A stretch of DNA of 64,000 nucleotides from Aliiroseovarius sediminilitoris (GCF_900109955.1 NZ_FOJB01000002.1:1-64000), one strand, 5' to 3'. Positions 1-8,282 are shown, counted from the first letter of the stretch. Notes: a model not told the origin generated them from the sequence alone. Made by a program: numbers and translations.

Positions 1-70
1 TGGGCGGGCTTAGAAGAGCAAAAAGCAGCATGAAATCTAAACCTGATACACCTTAGAAACGCTGCAAACC

Positions 71-95
71 TGTCCTAAAAGGTGGGACCACTTCA
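71..95. mobile_element. Probable terminal repeat of an insertion sequence (right end only)
   Basis: The 25 bases here end in CA on the plus strand, so they read TG inward from the other strand, as IS3-family-type ends do. The neighbouring SCO-like gene on the minus strand loses its expected C-terminus exactly here, and its TGA stop is formed by the first bases of this sequence. Bases 1-70 hold no recognisable gene and would be element interior. The family assignment is from the TG...CA end only; no transposase is visible in the window. Confidence 0.4.
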
Positions 96-650
96 GCCAT
101 AGGGCCAGGAATTGGCAAAGCCCGCTTCAGGATCAAACAGAAAAAGATGCGAGGTATGCGCCATTGTGTAACCGTCAGGCGCGGTGGCTTCTTCAATTCG
201 CTCGAAAAAGATCGGGAAGGTTTTCGACGTTGCCGCGATTTGCTCGGGTGTGCCGGTCAGACCGATAATGCCCGCGTTGAACAGAGGCACATAGTTGGCG
301 AGTTCCAATGGAGTATCTCGCTCAGGATCGACCGATATGAAGATTGGTTGCACCTTTGACGCATCGTTCCCCAACCCCTCCATCACGGTGGTCACTTCAG
401 ACAATGTAGTGGGGCAAATGTCAGGGCAGTTCGTAAAGCCGAAGAACACCAGCATCCACCGCCCTGAAAAATCGCGTTTGGTACGGATCATGCCCTGGTG
501 GTCGGTCAACTCGAAGATTGCTCGGAACGCCGTCTCGTCATTGCGAGATTGATCGGCTCGGTAGTCCGACCAAAGCAGCAACCAAACAAAGGCCAACGTC
601 GCAATGCCCGCCAGCGTCCATAGGACTTTCCGAAACGCTTTCAGTTTCAA
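93..650 (-). CDS. SCO1/SenC-family copper chaperone, C-terminally truncated
   Basis: SCO/SenC proteins are membrane-anchored periplasmic copper or thiol-redox proteins that help mature the CuA site of cytochrome oxidase. An N-terminal membrane anchor (about residues 8-27) is followed by a thioredoxin-like fold with the copper-binding CPDIC (Cys75, Cys79) and the distal His165 in a HTSH context. At 185 residues it stops just after the last core strand, where the family normally continues about 15-20 residues as a helix. The stop codon lies in a probable IS end. A MerR-type promoter at 691-718 points into the gene, so it probably belongs to a metal regulon. All metal ligands remain, so it may still work, but the C-terminal loss makes that uncertain. 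Confidence 0.85.
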   Translation of the reverse strand: MKLKAFRKVLWTLAGIATLAFVWLLLWSDYRADQSRNDETAFRAIFELTDHQGMIRTKRDFSGRWMLVFFGFTNCPDICPTTLSEVTTVMEGLGNDASKVQPIFISVDPERDTPLELANYVPLFNAGIIGLTGTPEQIAATSKTFPIFFERIEEATAPDGYTMAHTSHLFLFDPEAGFANSWPYG

Positions 651-690
651 TGTAAACCGCCTGCTATGGTTCTTTCATTGCTGTGTGCAT

Positions 691-718
691 TTGCATCCTC
701 CAGCTACTAGAGGTTCAA
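691..718 (-). promoter_or_regulatory. MerR-type promoter/operator for the SCO-like gene
   Basis: Read on the minus strand there is a TTGAAC -35 (718-713), then the dyad CCTCTAGTAGCTGGAGG, then an AT-rich -10-like stretch near 691-696. A dyad inside a long spacer is the hallmark of MerR-family operators, and the CTCTAG/CTGGAG centre resembles zinc/cadmium/lead-type (PbrR/CadR/ZntR) boxes. The divergently placed MerR gene at 828 is the likely regulator. Confidence 0.6.
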
Positions 719-827
719 TCCCTTTAAGCCCCATGCGACGCGGAGTCACACGGTTGTGAGCAACAGACATCCCTTGAAAATTTTGCCTCAAAAACCTACA
801 GTTACTTTACATTCAAGGGGACCATAC

Positions 828-1256
828 ATGTTCACTATCGGAACGCTCGGAAAAAAGACCGGCACTAAAGTTCAAACCATTCGCTACTATGAGCAGATTG
901 GCCTGATGCCTGAGCCCGGCCGGACCGAAGGTGGACAAAGGCGCTATCGAGAAACCGACCTCGACCGCCTGTCTTTCATCCGCCACGCCCGCCAACTAGG
1001 GTTCCCGCTGGAAGCCATTCGAGAACTCTTGGATTTGTCCGACGATCCAAACCGTCCCTGCCATGATGCGGATGCCATCGCGCGTCGTCAGCTTAAGCAG
1101 GTCGAACAAAGGATGGCGCGTTTGGAAGCACTTCGAACGGAGCTAAAACGCATGGTGCATGAGTGCAGCGGCGGAAAGACTTCGGAATGTCTTGTCCTGG
1201 AAGTATTGAGGGACCATTCCGAGTGCCTGACCGACCACGAGGAAATTGGTGCCTAG
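828..1256 (+). CDS. MerR-family metal-responsive regulator (ZntR/PbrR/CadR-like)
   Basis: A 142-residue MerR protein with the N-terminal winged helix (about 1-70), a dimerisation helix and a C-terminal metal loop. Cys78, Cys113 and Cys121, plus Cys133, match the three-cysteine arrangement of divalent-metal sensors such as ZntR, CadR and PbrR. Copper-type CueR has Ser at the first position. The start ATG at 828 is preceded by an AAGGGG ribosome site; an upstream in-frame start would add residues unlike the family. It is followed by a CDF transporter, and MerR-type boxes flank it at 691-718 and 1969-1999. The exact metal cannot be read from sequence; Zn/Cd/Pb is inferred. Confidence 0.85.
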   Translation: MFTIGTLGKKTGTKVQTIRYYEQIGLMPEPGRTEGGQRRYRETDLDRLSFIRHARQLGFPLEAIRELLDLSDDPNRPCHDADAIARRQLKQVEQRMARLEALRTELKRMVHECSGGKTSECLVLEVLRDHSECLTDHEEIGA

Positions 1257-1340
1257 GGTGCGAGAAGCAGGTTTCTTTGGAAATGCGGAACCAATACAGC
1301 TTTTGCAGGTTAATCATGTAACCGTCGCGAAGGGGACCAC

Positions 1341-1943
1341 ATGGCAACGCCAATGAATCGCTCTGAACATAAGATATTGTGGGTCGTCTTGGTCCTGAAT
1401 GCAGCTCTCGCGATTGCATTTTTTGCGACGGGCACTTTCGGTGATTCCAACGCGCTGATCGCCAATGGGCTCGACAATCTCTCCGACAGCCTCGTCTACG
1501 CAATCAGTCTTTTTGCGTTGTCGCGCACCGGAAAATGGAAGCGGACAGCGGCGAACGTGTCAGGTGGTCTGCTTATTTTTTTCGCTCTTGGGATTCTTTA
1601 TGATGCGTGGCGTCGGTATTCGGGGGGGTCCGAACCGCTCGGGTCAATCATGATTTTAATGGCGCTTATTGCCGCTTTTATCAACGCGGTCTGCGTCTGG
1701 CTGCTTGCCCAGTTGCAGGACCCGGATGTCAATATTCGTGCTGCCAATACATTCAGTTGGAACGACTTCGCAGCCAATCTTGGAATTCTCGTGGCTGGTG
1801 GTTTTGTCGCTTGGTTGGGAACAAACTGGCCAGACCTTTTGGTCGGCGCCATTGTCGCCGGCATCGCCTTTTGGGGGGGGCTGAAGATACTAAGGGACGC
1901 TCATCAAGAACACCACAAGGCCGTGCATGGCGATATCCAATAA
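1341..1943 (+). CDS. Short cation-diffusion-facilitator-type membrane protein
   Basis: About 200 residues with six predicted membrane segments, resembling the transmembrane domain of cation diffusion facilitators, which export Zn, Cd, Co or Fe in exchange for protons. The segment-2 metal site reads DNLSD (Asp-x3-Asp) rather than the zinc-type HNFSD, and the segment-5 counterpart (SWNDFAAN) keeps an Asp but lacks the paired His. The C-terminal cytosolic metallochaperone-like domain is missing; only a short His-containing tail remains. It follows merR with a good GAAGGGG ribosome site. Metal specificity is probably not that of CzcD, and a non-transport role is possible. Confidence 0.7.
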   Translation: MATPMNRSEHKILWVVLVLNAALAIAFFATGTFGDSNALIANGLDNLSDSLVYAISLFALSRTGKWKRTAANVSGGLLIFFALGILYDAWRRYSGGSEPLGSIMILMALIAAFINAVCVWLLAQLQDPDVNIRAANTFSWNDFAANLGILVAGGFVAWLGTNWPDLLVGAIVAGIAFWGGLKILRDAHQEHHKAVHGDIQ

Positions 1944-1968
1944 TGAAATCACATGGGGCATTCGGCAC

Positions 1969-1999
1969 TTGAAGCTACAGTCGCTGTAGCAAATAGACC
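1969..1999 (+). promoter_or_regulatory. MerR-type promoter with perfect 7-bp dyad
   Basis: A TTGAAG -35 (1969-1974) is followed by the perfect dyad GCTACAG-TCG-CTGTAGC (1974-1990) and a TAGACC -10 after a 19-bp spacer. This is textbook MerR-family promoter geometry. It points at the transglutaminase-like gene and the CDF gene downstream, so both are predicted to be induced by the neighbouring MerR regulator. Confidence 0.75.
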
Positions 2000-2026
2000 T
2001 GTTTCATCATGATTCGAGGAACAACA

Positions 2027-2791
2027 ATGCGACAAAAAACCGATCCCCTGCATGCCGCCAGCAAATTGTTGGATTTCGATGATGATCGTATCGCCAGATT
2101 GATCGCGGATCGCGGATGGCGCGAACTGGACGAGTTTGACCGGATCGGTGCCATCTACGACTTTGTCCGAAACGAGATCGCCTTCGGCTACAATCAGGCG
2201 GATGATATACCCGCCTCACAGGTTCTTTCCGACGGCTATGGGCAGTGCAACACCAAAGGCACGCTTTTCATGGCGCTGCTGCGCGGCGTTGGCATTCGGT
2301 GTCGATTGCACGGCTTTGCGATCCATAAAGGCTTGCAGCGCGGTGTGGTCCCCGAGTTGGTATATCCCCTCACGCCGAAAGAGATCCTTCACTCGTGGGT
2401 AGAGATCGAATTTGAACATGCGTGGATCAATCTCGAAGGCTTCATCCTTGACGACGCGTTCCTCAACGTTCTTCAGGCATCTTTTCCCGGAACGAACAGT
2501 CTGTGCGGCTATGGCGTCGGCACGGATTGTCTAAGTGCTCCTCCCGTCATGTGGGAGGGGCAAGACACCTATATTCAGAGAACCGGCATCGTTCAGGATT
2601 TCGGGGTGTTTGAGACCCCGGACACCTTTTATGAGACCCACGGACAATCCTTCGGTTGGCTGCGGGGTATCCTGTATCGCCACCTCATACGGCACTGGAT
2701 GAATGCTCGCGTTCGCGCCTTTCGCAGCGGTCGCATGAAGGCCCACAACGGTGCGACACATGCACACAAGGAAGCTGCCAATGCCACATGA
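2027..2791 (+). CDS. Transglutaminase-like (papain-fold) protein
   Basis: A 254-residue cytoplasmic protein with a transglutaminase-like core. The nucleophile region GQCNTKG is followed by a catalytic His in HSWVE and an acidic residue downstream (NLEGF context). No signal peptide is visible. The start at 2027 follows a GAGGA ribosome site, which favours it over an in-frame ATG at 2009. The 3' end overlaps the start of the zinc-type CDF gene (2781), indicating translational coupling. Proteins of this fold act as proteases, amidases or cross-linkers; here the link with metal export is contextual and the substrate is unknown. Confidence 0.75.
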   Translation: MRQKTDPLHAASKLLDFDDDRIARLIADRGWRELDEFDRIGAIYDFVRNEIAFGYNQADDIPASQVLSDGYGQCNTKGTLFMALLRGVGIRCRLHGFAIHKGLQRGVVPELVYPLTPKEILHSWVEIEFEHAWINLEGFILDDAFLNVLQASFPGTNSLCGYGVGTDCLSAPPVMWEGQDTYIQRTGIVQDFGVFETPDTFYETHGQSFGWLRGILYRHLIRHWMNARVRAFRSGRMKAHNGATHAHKEAANAT

Positions 2792-3698
2792 TCACGGACA
2801 TGCCCATATCGATCCGGATTCGGGGGATCGCAGGATCTCTCTTGCGATCTGGGCCAATGGCCTTCTGACCGTTGCGCAGGTCGTCGGCGGTATTTTTGCA
2901 GGCAGCTTGGCCCTGATCGCCGATGCTCTTCACAATTTCTCCGACATGGCCTCGCTCGTGATTGCCTTCGGCGCCCGCAAAATCGCGCGCCGCCCGGCCG
3001 ATGAACGTATGACCTTCGGCTATGGTCGGATCGAAATCGTCGCAGCTTTGATCAACTACACCACCCTCATCCTAATCGGACTCTACCTGATCTATGAGGG
3101 TGGTATGCGCATGATCGACCCACCCGAAGTCATGGGATGGACAGTGGTCATTCTTGGAGGGATCGCGCTGGTGGTTGACACGCTGACCGCGATGTTGACC
3201 TATTCCATGCAGAAGGGGAGCGTGAACATCCGCGCGCTGTTCCTCCACAACCTGTCCGACGCGCTTGCGTCGGTGGCCGTGATCGTCGGTGGGACGCTCA
3301 TCATCCTTTACGACATGCGTTGGGTTGACCCCGCCATCACCATCGGCATTGCGCTTTATATCCTGTATCTGTCCATCACCGAGATCGGAGGCCCGATCCG
3401 CACCCTCATGCTGGGAAGCCCGCCCGACATTGACGGCACCGAAGTGGTTGCGGCGATCCAGAGTGTCGACGGCGTCGCCGATGTGCATCACATCCATCTG
3501 TGGCAGATGCAAGAACACGCCGCGGCTTTGGACTGCCATATCGTTGTCGAACGCAGTCGGATGGAGGACATTGAAACCATAAAATCCGGCATCAAGGCAG
3601 TGCTCCGCGAACGCTTTTCGATCGAACATTCCACGCTGGAATTCGAGGCAAAAGACACCGCGCATCAGAACGCCCATCTGTTCGGACATGGATCATAA
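2781..3698 (+). CDS. czcD: Zinc/cadmium efflux transporter, CzcD/ZitB-type CDF
   Basis: A 305-residue cation diffusion facilitator. The His-rich N-terminus (HDHGHAH) precedes six membrane segments carrying the zinc sites HNFSD in segment 2 and HNLSD in segment 5. The C-terminal cytosolic domain contains DVHHIHLWQM and ends in a His-containing tail. These are the hallmarks of Zn/Cd/Co proton antiporters in the inner membrane. The ATG at 2781 follows AAGGAAG and overlaps the stop of the transglutaminase-like gene. It is predicted to share the MerR-controlled promoter at 1969-1999. Confidence 0.9.
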   Translation: MPHDHGHAHIDPDSGDRRISLAIWANGLLTVAQVVGGIFAGSLALIADALHNFSDMASLVIAFGARKIARRPADERMTFGYGRIEIVAALINYTTLILIGLYLIYEGGMRMIDPPEVMGWTVVILGGIALVVDTLTAMLTYSMQKGSVNIRALFLHNLSDALASVAVIVGGTLIILYDMRWVDPAITIGIALYILYLSITEIGGPIRTLMLGSPPDIDGTEVVAAIQSVDGVADVHHIHLWQMQEHAAALDCHIVVERSRMEDIETIKSGIKAVLRERFSIEHSTLEFEAKDTAHQNAHLFGHGS

Positions 3699-3700
3699 GC

Positions 3701-3835
3701 GCGGCGCAAGGCGCCTTGTTTGCCCTTGGACTAGCTGCATTGGCCCTTGCCCCGTTCGCCGAAGGGCCGTGGTTGCGCGAGCAGTATTGCGCGAAATGCG
3801 ATGATGATTGTGCCGAGATGCGTAGGTTCTTGTAA
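3701..3835 (+). CDS. Possible small Cys-rich membrane-anchored peptide, start unresolved
   Basis: Immediately after czcD, one frame runs about 44 codons to a TAA at 3833-3835. It encodes a hydrophobic segment (GALFALGLAALALAPFAEG) followed by a CAKCDDDC motif. The codon pattern looks coding and the Cys/Asp tail could bind metal. No ATG, GTG or TTG occurs in frame nearby; only ATC/ATA codons stand at 3692-3697. An ATG at 3688 lies in another frame. A non-standard start, a sequencing frameshift or chance are all possible. Confidence 0.3.
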   Translation, partial: AAQGALFALGLAALALAPFAEGPWLREQYCAKCDDDCAEMRRFL

Positions 3836-4155
3836 GATGCTGGCTCATGGCCTGGATATTTTGACAACCTCAAGCTCAACGCATCTCATCCGGGCAAGTC
3901 TTCATACCAGAGTTGCAGGGAACATCTGAAACAGCCTTTGTTTATGGTTTTCCTTTTTGACAATGGGCGTGCCAGCCTTCGCGCCTCTCGTGGAAGACGC
4001 CACAGATCGGATCGATCACCTTTGTTGCGCCACCGTGAGGTTCACTCGGACGTGTGAAAACGGCTGGGGCGAGGGCGGTGATCGCCATGTTTCATCTCTG
4101 ACAGCGATTTATCCAATCGCTTGCGATCAGCGTCGGAAGGCCCTTGGGCGAGGGA
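3836..4155. other. Gap of about 320 bases with no recognisable gene
   Basis: Lies between the divalent-metal block and the convergent lgt gene. A 48-codon minus-strand frame (4088-3942) carries DPICGV and two further His/Cys positions, faintly like a YHS metal-binding motif, but it is too short and has no ribosome site. No terminator or repeat stood out. Confidence 0.4.
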
Positions 4156-5079
4156 TCAAGCCGTTTTTGCTGTTCTTTCCGGGGTTTTGCCGGACCGGCC
4201 CGAATGCGCCCACCAAATCAAAATAAGTCCGGCAGCGAGCATGGGCAGGGACAGGATTTGGCCCATGGTCAGCCCGCTGTTGCCAAAATGCAGGGCATGA
4301 CCAATTGGGTTCGTATCGGTTACGAATTGCAGATCAGGCTGGCGCACCAGTTCGACCAGCCCTCGTGCCAAGCCATAGCCGACAAGGAACAAACCGGTCA
4401 GGGCTCCTGGTTTGCGCAGCCAGTCACGCCTCAGGGCAAGCGTCAAAAGGACGATCCCAAGCACCAGGCCTTCCAGAACGGCTTCGTAGATCTGCGATGG
4501 GTGGCGGGCACAAAGCCCGACCACTCCGGCACAGGTCTGGGCGGCCTCACCGGGAAACACGACGCCCCAAGGAAGAGTGGTCGGGCGGCCCCACAATTCC
4601 GCATTGATGAAATTTGCGCTCCGCCCAAGGAAAAGCCCTATCGGTGCCGCCAAAGCAAGCAAGTCCGCCAGACTCAGGACGGGAAGACGGTTTCGCATGG
4701 CGAAGATAAGGGCCGCGACTGAAACACCCAGGAATCCACCATGAAAGGACATACCACCTTGCCATACCTTAAGGATATCAAGGGGTTGTGACAGGTAGTA
4801 TCCCGGTTGATAAAACAGGACATATCCAAGCCGTCCACCCAAAATAACCCCGACGATCACCCAAGTCAGCAGATCCTCCAGCTGCGCCGGTGAAAGCGGC
4901 GCCTCGCGCCCAGGCCAAACAGCAGTGTTTCGGACCAATCGAACACAAAGCCGCCAGCCAAGCAGCAACCCCACGATATAGGCCAGCGCATACCATCTGA
5001 TTGCAATGTGAAGAGACCATAGATCGATTGAGAAAATCTCGGGAGATATCTCAGGGAAGGGGATGGCGGCGACAATCAT
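4156..5079 (-). CDS. lgt: Prolipoprotein diacylglyceryl transferase
   Basis: Lgt transfers diacylglycerol from phosphatidylglycerol to the lipobox Cys of prolipoproteins at the inner membrane. The 307-residue polytopic protein has the signature [13 protein letters not shown], an upstream GGMSFHGG histidine loop and HPSQIYEA. The C-terminus carries a basic tail. The ATG overlaps the stop of the upstream membrane-protein gene by four bases (ATGA), with AAGGAAA as ribosome site, so the pair is co-translated. An lgt beside metal-resistance genes is probably an accessory second copy serving island-borne lipoproteins; that needs the rest of the genome to confirm. Confidence 0.93.
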   Translation of the reverse strand: MIVAAIPFPEISPEIFSIDLWSLHIAIRWYALAYIVGLLLGWRLCVRLVRNTAVWPGREAPLSPAQLEDLLTWVIVGVILGGRLGYVLFYQPGYYLSQPLDILKVWQGGMSFHGGFLGVSVAALIFAMRNRLPVLSLADLLALAAPIGLFLGRSANFINAELWGRPTTLPWGVVFPGEAAQTCAGVVGLCARHPSQIYEAVLEGLVLGIVLLTLALRRDWLRKPGALTGLFLVGYGLARGLVELVRQPDLQFVTDTNPIGHALHFGNSGLTMGQILSLPMLAAGLILIWWAHSGRSGKTPERTAKTA

Positions 5080-5783
5080 TTCGTTTCCTTAAACTTGGGA
5101 GGGGTGTGGGGAGATCGCCGTGAGGCGGAATTGCGGGTAAGCGCGAATACGAGCATTGGGATGGCTGTCAGCAACCCAAGGCCGAGCGCCACCCAACCTG
5201 CGGGGCCGTATCGACCCGATATGGCTTCGGCACCAAAATAGGCCAATGCAAAACTGGCGGGCAGTATACCAGCCATGGTTGCAATGAGAAATCGCCACAA
5301 ATGAAGGCGACTCAGACCGGCTGCGTAGCTCATGACATCGAAAGAAATAAAGGGCAGCAGGCGGCTGATGAAAACAGCAACAGTCAAAGCGTTTTGTGAC
5401 CCAAGCAGGCCTGCCTCAATCCGTGCGCCCAAAAGCCGCTCGACAGTCCGCCGACCAAGAATGCGGGCGATCAGGAACGCGACGAGGGCGCCAGTTTCCG
5501 CACCGATAGCGACATAAAATGTGCCAGCAATCTGCCCAAATGCGGCGCCGGCAGCCAATGCGATAGGTGCGCTTGGAATAGGACTCGCCACGACGGCAAT
5601 GGTCATAAGCGCAATAACAGCAAGAGGACCAAAAACCCCGAGACCCTCAACCCAAGACCGTATGGTATCAGGGTTCAAATCAGCCAACATAGGAGAGAAC
5701 TGCCACCAAAGCGCGATGATACCCGCAGCACCAAGAAGCGCGGCGACAACGATTTTAGCTTTGATTGCGGGCCTTCCCGGCAT
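5076..5783 (-). CDS. TVP38/TMEM64-family (SNARE-associated) membrane protein
   Basis: A polytopic inner-membrane protein of about 235 residues with the DedA/VTT-like core: a re-entrant, Pro-rich [19 protein letters not shown] segment, [14 protein letters not shown], then [17 protein letters not shown] and an Arg-flanked final helix. Family members act as lipid scramblases or small-solute transporters; the specific role is unknown. The start used is the ATG at 5783. A TTG at 5840 in frame would add 19 residues and overlap the upstream oxidase stop. It is co-translated with lgt and follows the multicopper oxidase on the same strand. Confidence 0.8.
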   Translation of the reverse strand: MPGRPAIKAKIVVAALLGAAGIIALWWQFSPMLADLNPDTIRSWVEGLGVFGPLAVIALMTIAVVASPIPSAPIALAAGAAFGQIAGTFYVAIGAETGALVAFLIARILGRRTVERLLGARIEAGLLGSQNALTVAVFISRLLPFISFDVMSYAAGLSRLHLWRFLIATMAGILPASFALAYFGAEAISGRYGPAGWVALGLGLLTAIPMLVFALTRNSASRRSPHTPPKFKETK

Positions 5784-5832
5784 TTTGTGCTTTCTGAATT
5801 CGGATATAGCCGTTCCCGAAAGGTGAGGCGTC

Positions 5833-7284
5833 TCAGCCAACGGTGAACTGACCCATCATCCCTGCATCTTCATGTTCGAGGATATGGCAATGGTACATAT
5901 AGGGCGCATTGGCCGGGGCGGGTTGGTCAAATCGGATCAGCAGGTCGACCGCGCCATTGACCAAAACGGTGTCTTTCCAACCCGTATTCTGAGGTCGCGG
6001 CGCGCGACCGTTCTCAGACAAGACCTGAAACTTGGCACCATGGACATGAAACGGATGCATCATCATATCAGCGCTGACTGTCCATCGCTCGAATGCCCCT
6101 TGGGTCACACGGAAATTGATCCGGTCCATCGCGAAGGCGTCGCCATTGATCGAGAACATACTGTCAGAACGTCCAAACATCATTCCCATTCCCATGGGCA
6201 TATCCAACGAAAGACGTCGCCAGTTCGCATTGGCGGCATTCCCATTTGGACGGGTGCCTCCAAGGTCGTCAGGCAGTTTCGTGATCCGAACGGGAAGGGT
6301 GGTATCAACGGTAAAGGGCAATACGGTGAAGCGCCCGCTTTGCTGGCGTTGACCCCCCATCATGCCACCCATCATCCCGATATTGGGATTGTGTTCAGAG
6401 GTCAGCGTCACGTCGCGCTCATTTGAGAAATCGACAAGGACTTCGAAACGTTCGCCGGGCGAGATGAGCAATTTCGACAATTGGATCGGCTTGTCCAGAT
6501 AGCCGCTGTCGGTGGCAACAAGATGCATGGGCCGATCATCCGACAAAGCAAGCGTATAGATACGCGCATTCGACCCGTTCAACAGACGAAGACGAACCAA
6601 TCCCTTGGGCACAACAGCAGAAGAGCCGACCTGGCCATTGATCAGGATGGTATCACCAAGAAATCCCATCATTCGGTCGGGCATGGAAGGGGAAAGGTCA
6701 AAGTCACCTCCTCGTGTAAACCGCCGATCCTGCAACACCAAAGTCAGGTCGTCGACACCATATTCCGACGGCAATCCACGCGCATCATCCTGACCATCGT
6801 CAATCTGAAGCACGCCTGCCAGCCCCAGTTGAACCTGCCGGGCAGTCGCCCCGTGAGCGTGGGAATGATACCAAGCGGTTGCTGCTGGCTGGGTGATCGC
6901 CAGTTCAGGCGACCAGGTTTTTCCCGGCGCGATGGGTTGATGCGGGCCACCATCGACCACCCCCGGCACAAGAAGGCCGTGCCAATGCACTGAAATCGTT
7001 TCGTCAAGTGAGTTGTAGACGTCGACCTGGGTTGAACGACCTGTTGGCATTCGCAAGGTTGGACCCAGGAAGGGTTGGTTGAATCCCCAAGTGTTGGTGC
7101 CGGACGAGCCTACAAACCCTGTTTGCCCTTTCAGCGCCTCCAACCGAACCTGCCCCGCTGACCTGGCGTCCAAAAGTGGCTGCATGGTCAGCCGTTTTAC
7201 CGCCGCCTGGCCAAGGGAAAAGGACGATGTCCCCACAAGAAATGCGCTGGCAGACAGGCTGCCAAGGAAAGTCCGGCGTTTCAT
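5833..7284 (-). CDS. CueO-like multicopper oxidase, Tat-exported
   Basis: A 483-residue periplasmic three-cupredoxin-domain oxidase that probably oxidises Cu(I) to the less toxic Cu(II). It has a twin-arginine leader (MKRRTFLG), copper ligands HWHG and HSHAHG in domain 1, and HPFHVHG and HCHILEHEDAGM in domain 3. Between them are Met-rich stretches (GMMGGMMGG, MGMGMMFG) like the Cu(I)-binding insert of CueO. The ATG at 7284 follows GGAGAAAAAG and places the Tat motif at the N-terminus; a longer upstream frame is spurious. It sits in a minus-strand run with rhodanese and DUF302 genes upstream. The Met-rich region distinguishes it from the second oxidase at 22462. Confidence 0.92.
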   Translation of the reverse strand: MKRRTFLGSLSASAFLVGTSSFSLGQAAVKRLTMQPLLDARSAGQVRLEALKGQTGFVGSSGTNTWGFNQPFLGPTLRMPTGRSTQVDVYNSLDETISVHWHGLLVPGVVDGGPHQPIAPGKTWSPELAITQPAATAWYHSHAHGATARQVQLGLAGVLQIDDGQDDARGLPSEYGVDDLTLVLQDRRFTRGGDFDLSPSMPDRMMGFLGDTILINGQVGSSAVVPKGLVRLRLLNGSNARIYTLALSDDRPMHLVATDSGYLDKPIQLSKLLISPGERFEVLVDFSNERDVTLTSEHNPNIGMMGGMMGGQRQQSGRFTVLPFTVDTTLPVRITKLPDDLGGTRPNGNAANANWRRLSLDMPMGMGMMFGRSDSMFSINGDAFAMDRINFRVTQGAFERWTVSADMMMHPFHVHGAKFQVLSENGRAPRPQNTGWKDTVLVNGAVDLLIRFDQPAPANAPYMYHCHILEHEDAGMMGQFTVG

Positions 7285-7300
7285 TCGCTTTTTCTCCGGT

Positions 7301-7771
7301 TCACAGCCTGAGAACAGACGGCAAGTCAGAGATTGCCTGCTGTGCGGTGACGACCGGCAGACCGGCCTTGACCCATCCCGGTCCGCTGCGTGACCCAAGC
7401 ATTCCATCTGCCACATCGATAAAACTATCATATCCAGACTTGCGAAGACTGCTCATCACACTGCCGGATCGCCCACCCGTTGCGCAAATCAGGGCAACGG
7501 GGCGGGTTTCGGCCAGATCACGTGCGGCAAACAGGCGTTCGGGAAAACGCTCATCGTGCAGGCTGACAGGCCAGGCACCCTGAGCTACGCCTGTTTGGCG
7601 CCATTCCTCCGCGGAACGAATATCAAGCATCCGTATCAGGTCCTGTTTCAAGGCTTCGAATGCCTCTGCGGAAGTCCAGATGTCACGATTCTGGGCCAGC
7701 GTCGCTGTAGCAAGTGCCTGAACGGGTAGAGATGCCAGGAAGACCAGAGTGCTTCGGCGTGAAAATTTCAT
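7301..7771 (-). CDS. Periplasmic rhodanese-domain protein
   Basis: A 156-residue single rhodanese domain behind a signal peptide (RRSTLVFLASLPVQALA, cleavage near residue 26). The active-site loop CATGGRS (Cys96) forms the persulfide in sulfurtransferases. The gene ends 16 bases before the multicopper oxidase start, so they share a transcript. Exported rhodaneses in copper islands may handle sulfane sulfur or cuprous thiols; this is inferred from context. Confidence 0.85.
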   Translation of the reverse strand: MKFSRRSTLVFLASLPVQALATATLAQNRDIWTSAEAFEALKQDLIRMLDIRSAEEWRQTGVAQGAWPVSLHDERFPERLFAARDLAETRPVALICATGGRSGSVMSSLRKSGYDSFIDVADGMLGSRSGPGWVKAGLPVVTAQQAISDLPSVLRL

Positions 7772-7793
7772 CTTCTACACTCCCGAAACGACA

Positions 7794-8183
7794 TCAAGCT
7801 GCCTCGATCGCTGTGCGCAGCATGTCACGAACTTCACCGGCCACCTCATGCAGCCCGCTATTCTCGACGGCCGCCATGGATGCGACCGGGTCGATTGCAC
7901 TGACTTCAGTGCCACCGTCTACCTGACGCAGGATGACGTTGCAGGGCAACATCGCGCCGATGCGCGGCTCCAGCCCAATGGCCTGATGCGCCATTTCAGG
8001 GTTGCACGCGCCTAAGATGCGGTAGCCGTCCATGTCGACGTCAATCTTCTTTTTCATCGTGGCCTTGACGTCGATTTCGGTCAAAACGCCGAACCCCTGT
8101 TCACTCAGAGCGTCACGCACGCGCATTTCTGCATCATCAATTGACACATCGGAAAGCAGCCGGTTGAAAGTGTATGTCATCAT
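7794..8183 (-). CDS. DUF302-family protein
   Basis: A 129-residue cytoplasmic DUF302 domain protein with the family pattern of a GFGVLTEIDVKATM strand, a central YRILGACNPEMAHQAI containing the conserved CNP, and ALLP-like GAMLPCNVILRQ. DUF302 proteins often travel with copper and sulfur genes; no reaction is established. A GAGGAGA ribosome site precedes two tandem ATGs. It heads the minus-strand run to rhodanese, oxidase, TVP38 and lgt. The stop lies 22 bases from the rhodanese start. Confidence 0.85.
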   Translation of the reverse strand: MMTYTFNRLLSDVSIDDAEMRVRDALSEQGFGVLTEIDVKATMKKKIDVDMDGYRILGACNPEMAHQAIGLEPRIGAMLPCNVILRQVDGGTEVSAIDPVASMAAVENSGLHEVAGEVRDMLRTAIEAA

Positions 8184-8204
8184 GTATCTCCTCTTGGAAT
8201 TATT

Positions 8205-8240
8205 CCGACCGACATCGGGGGGAAGTCTAATGTCGGTCGG
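8205..8240 (-). terminator. Perfect 11-bp inverted repeat between EF-hand and DUF302 genes
   Basis: Arms at 8205-8215 and 8230-8240 are exact complements (CCGACCGACAT) around a 14-base loop. It lies downstream of the EF-hand gene on the minus strand and upstream of DUF302. It lacks a T-run, so it could be a weak terminator or a protein-binding dyad in the promoter of the DUF302 operon. Confidence 0.5.
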
Positions 8241-8246
8241 AGCACC

Positions 8247-8271
8247 GGGTGCATACCATTTGGATGCACCC
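8247..8271 (-). terminator. Perfect 8-bp inverted repeat just after the EF-hand gene
   Basis: Arms GGGTGCAT (8247-8254) and ATGCACCC (8264-8271) with a 9-base loop, 12 bases past the EF-hand stop codon. Probable terminator stem or mRNA-stabilising hairpin; no strong T-run follows. Confidence 0.5.
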
Positions 8272-8282
8272 AGTTAAACGTC

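Noticed and set aside
3957-4226. An 89-codon plus-strand frame before lgt
   Set aside because: It runs into lgt antisense and has no coding signature.
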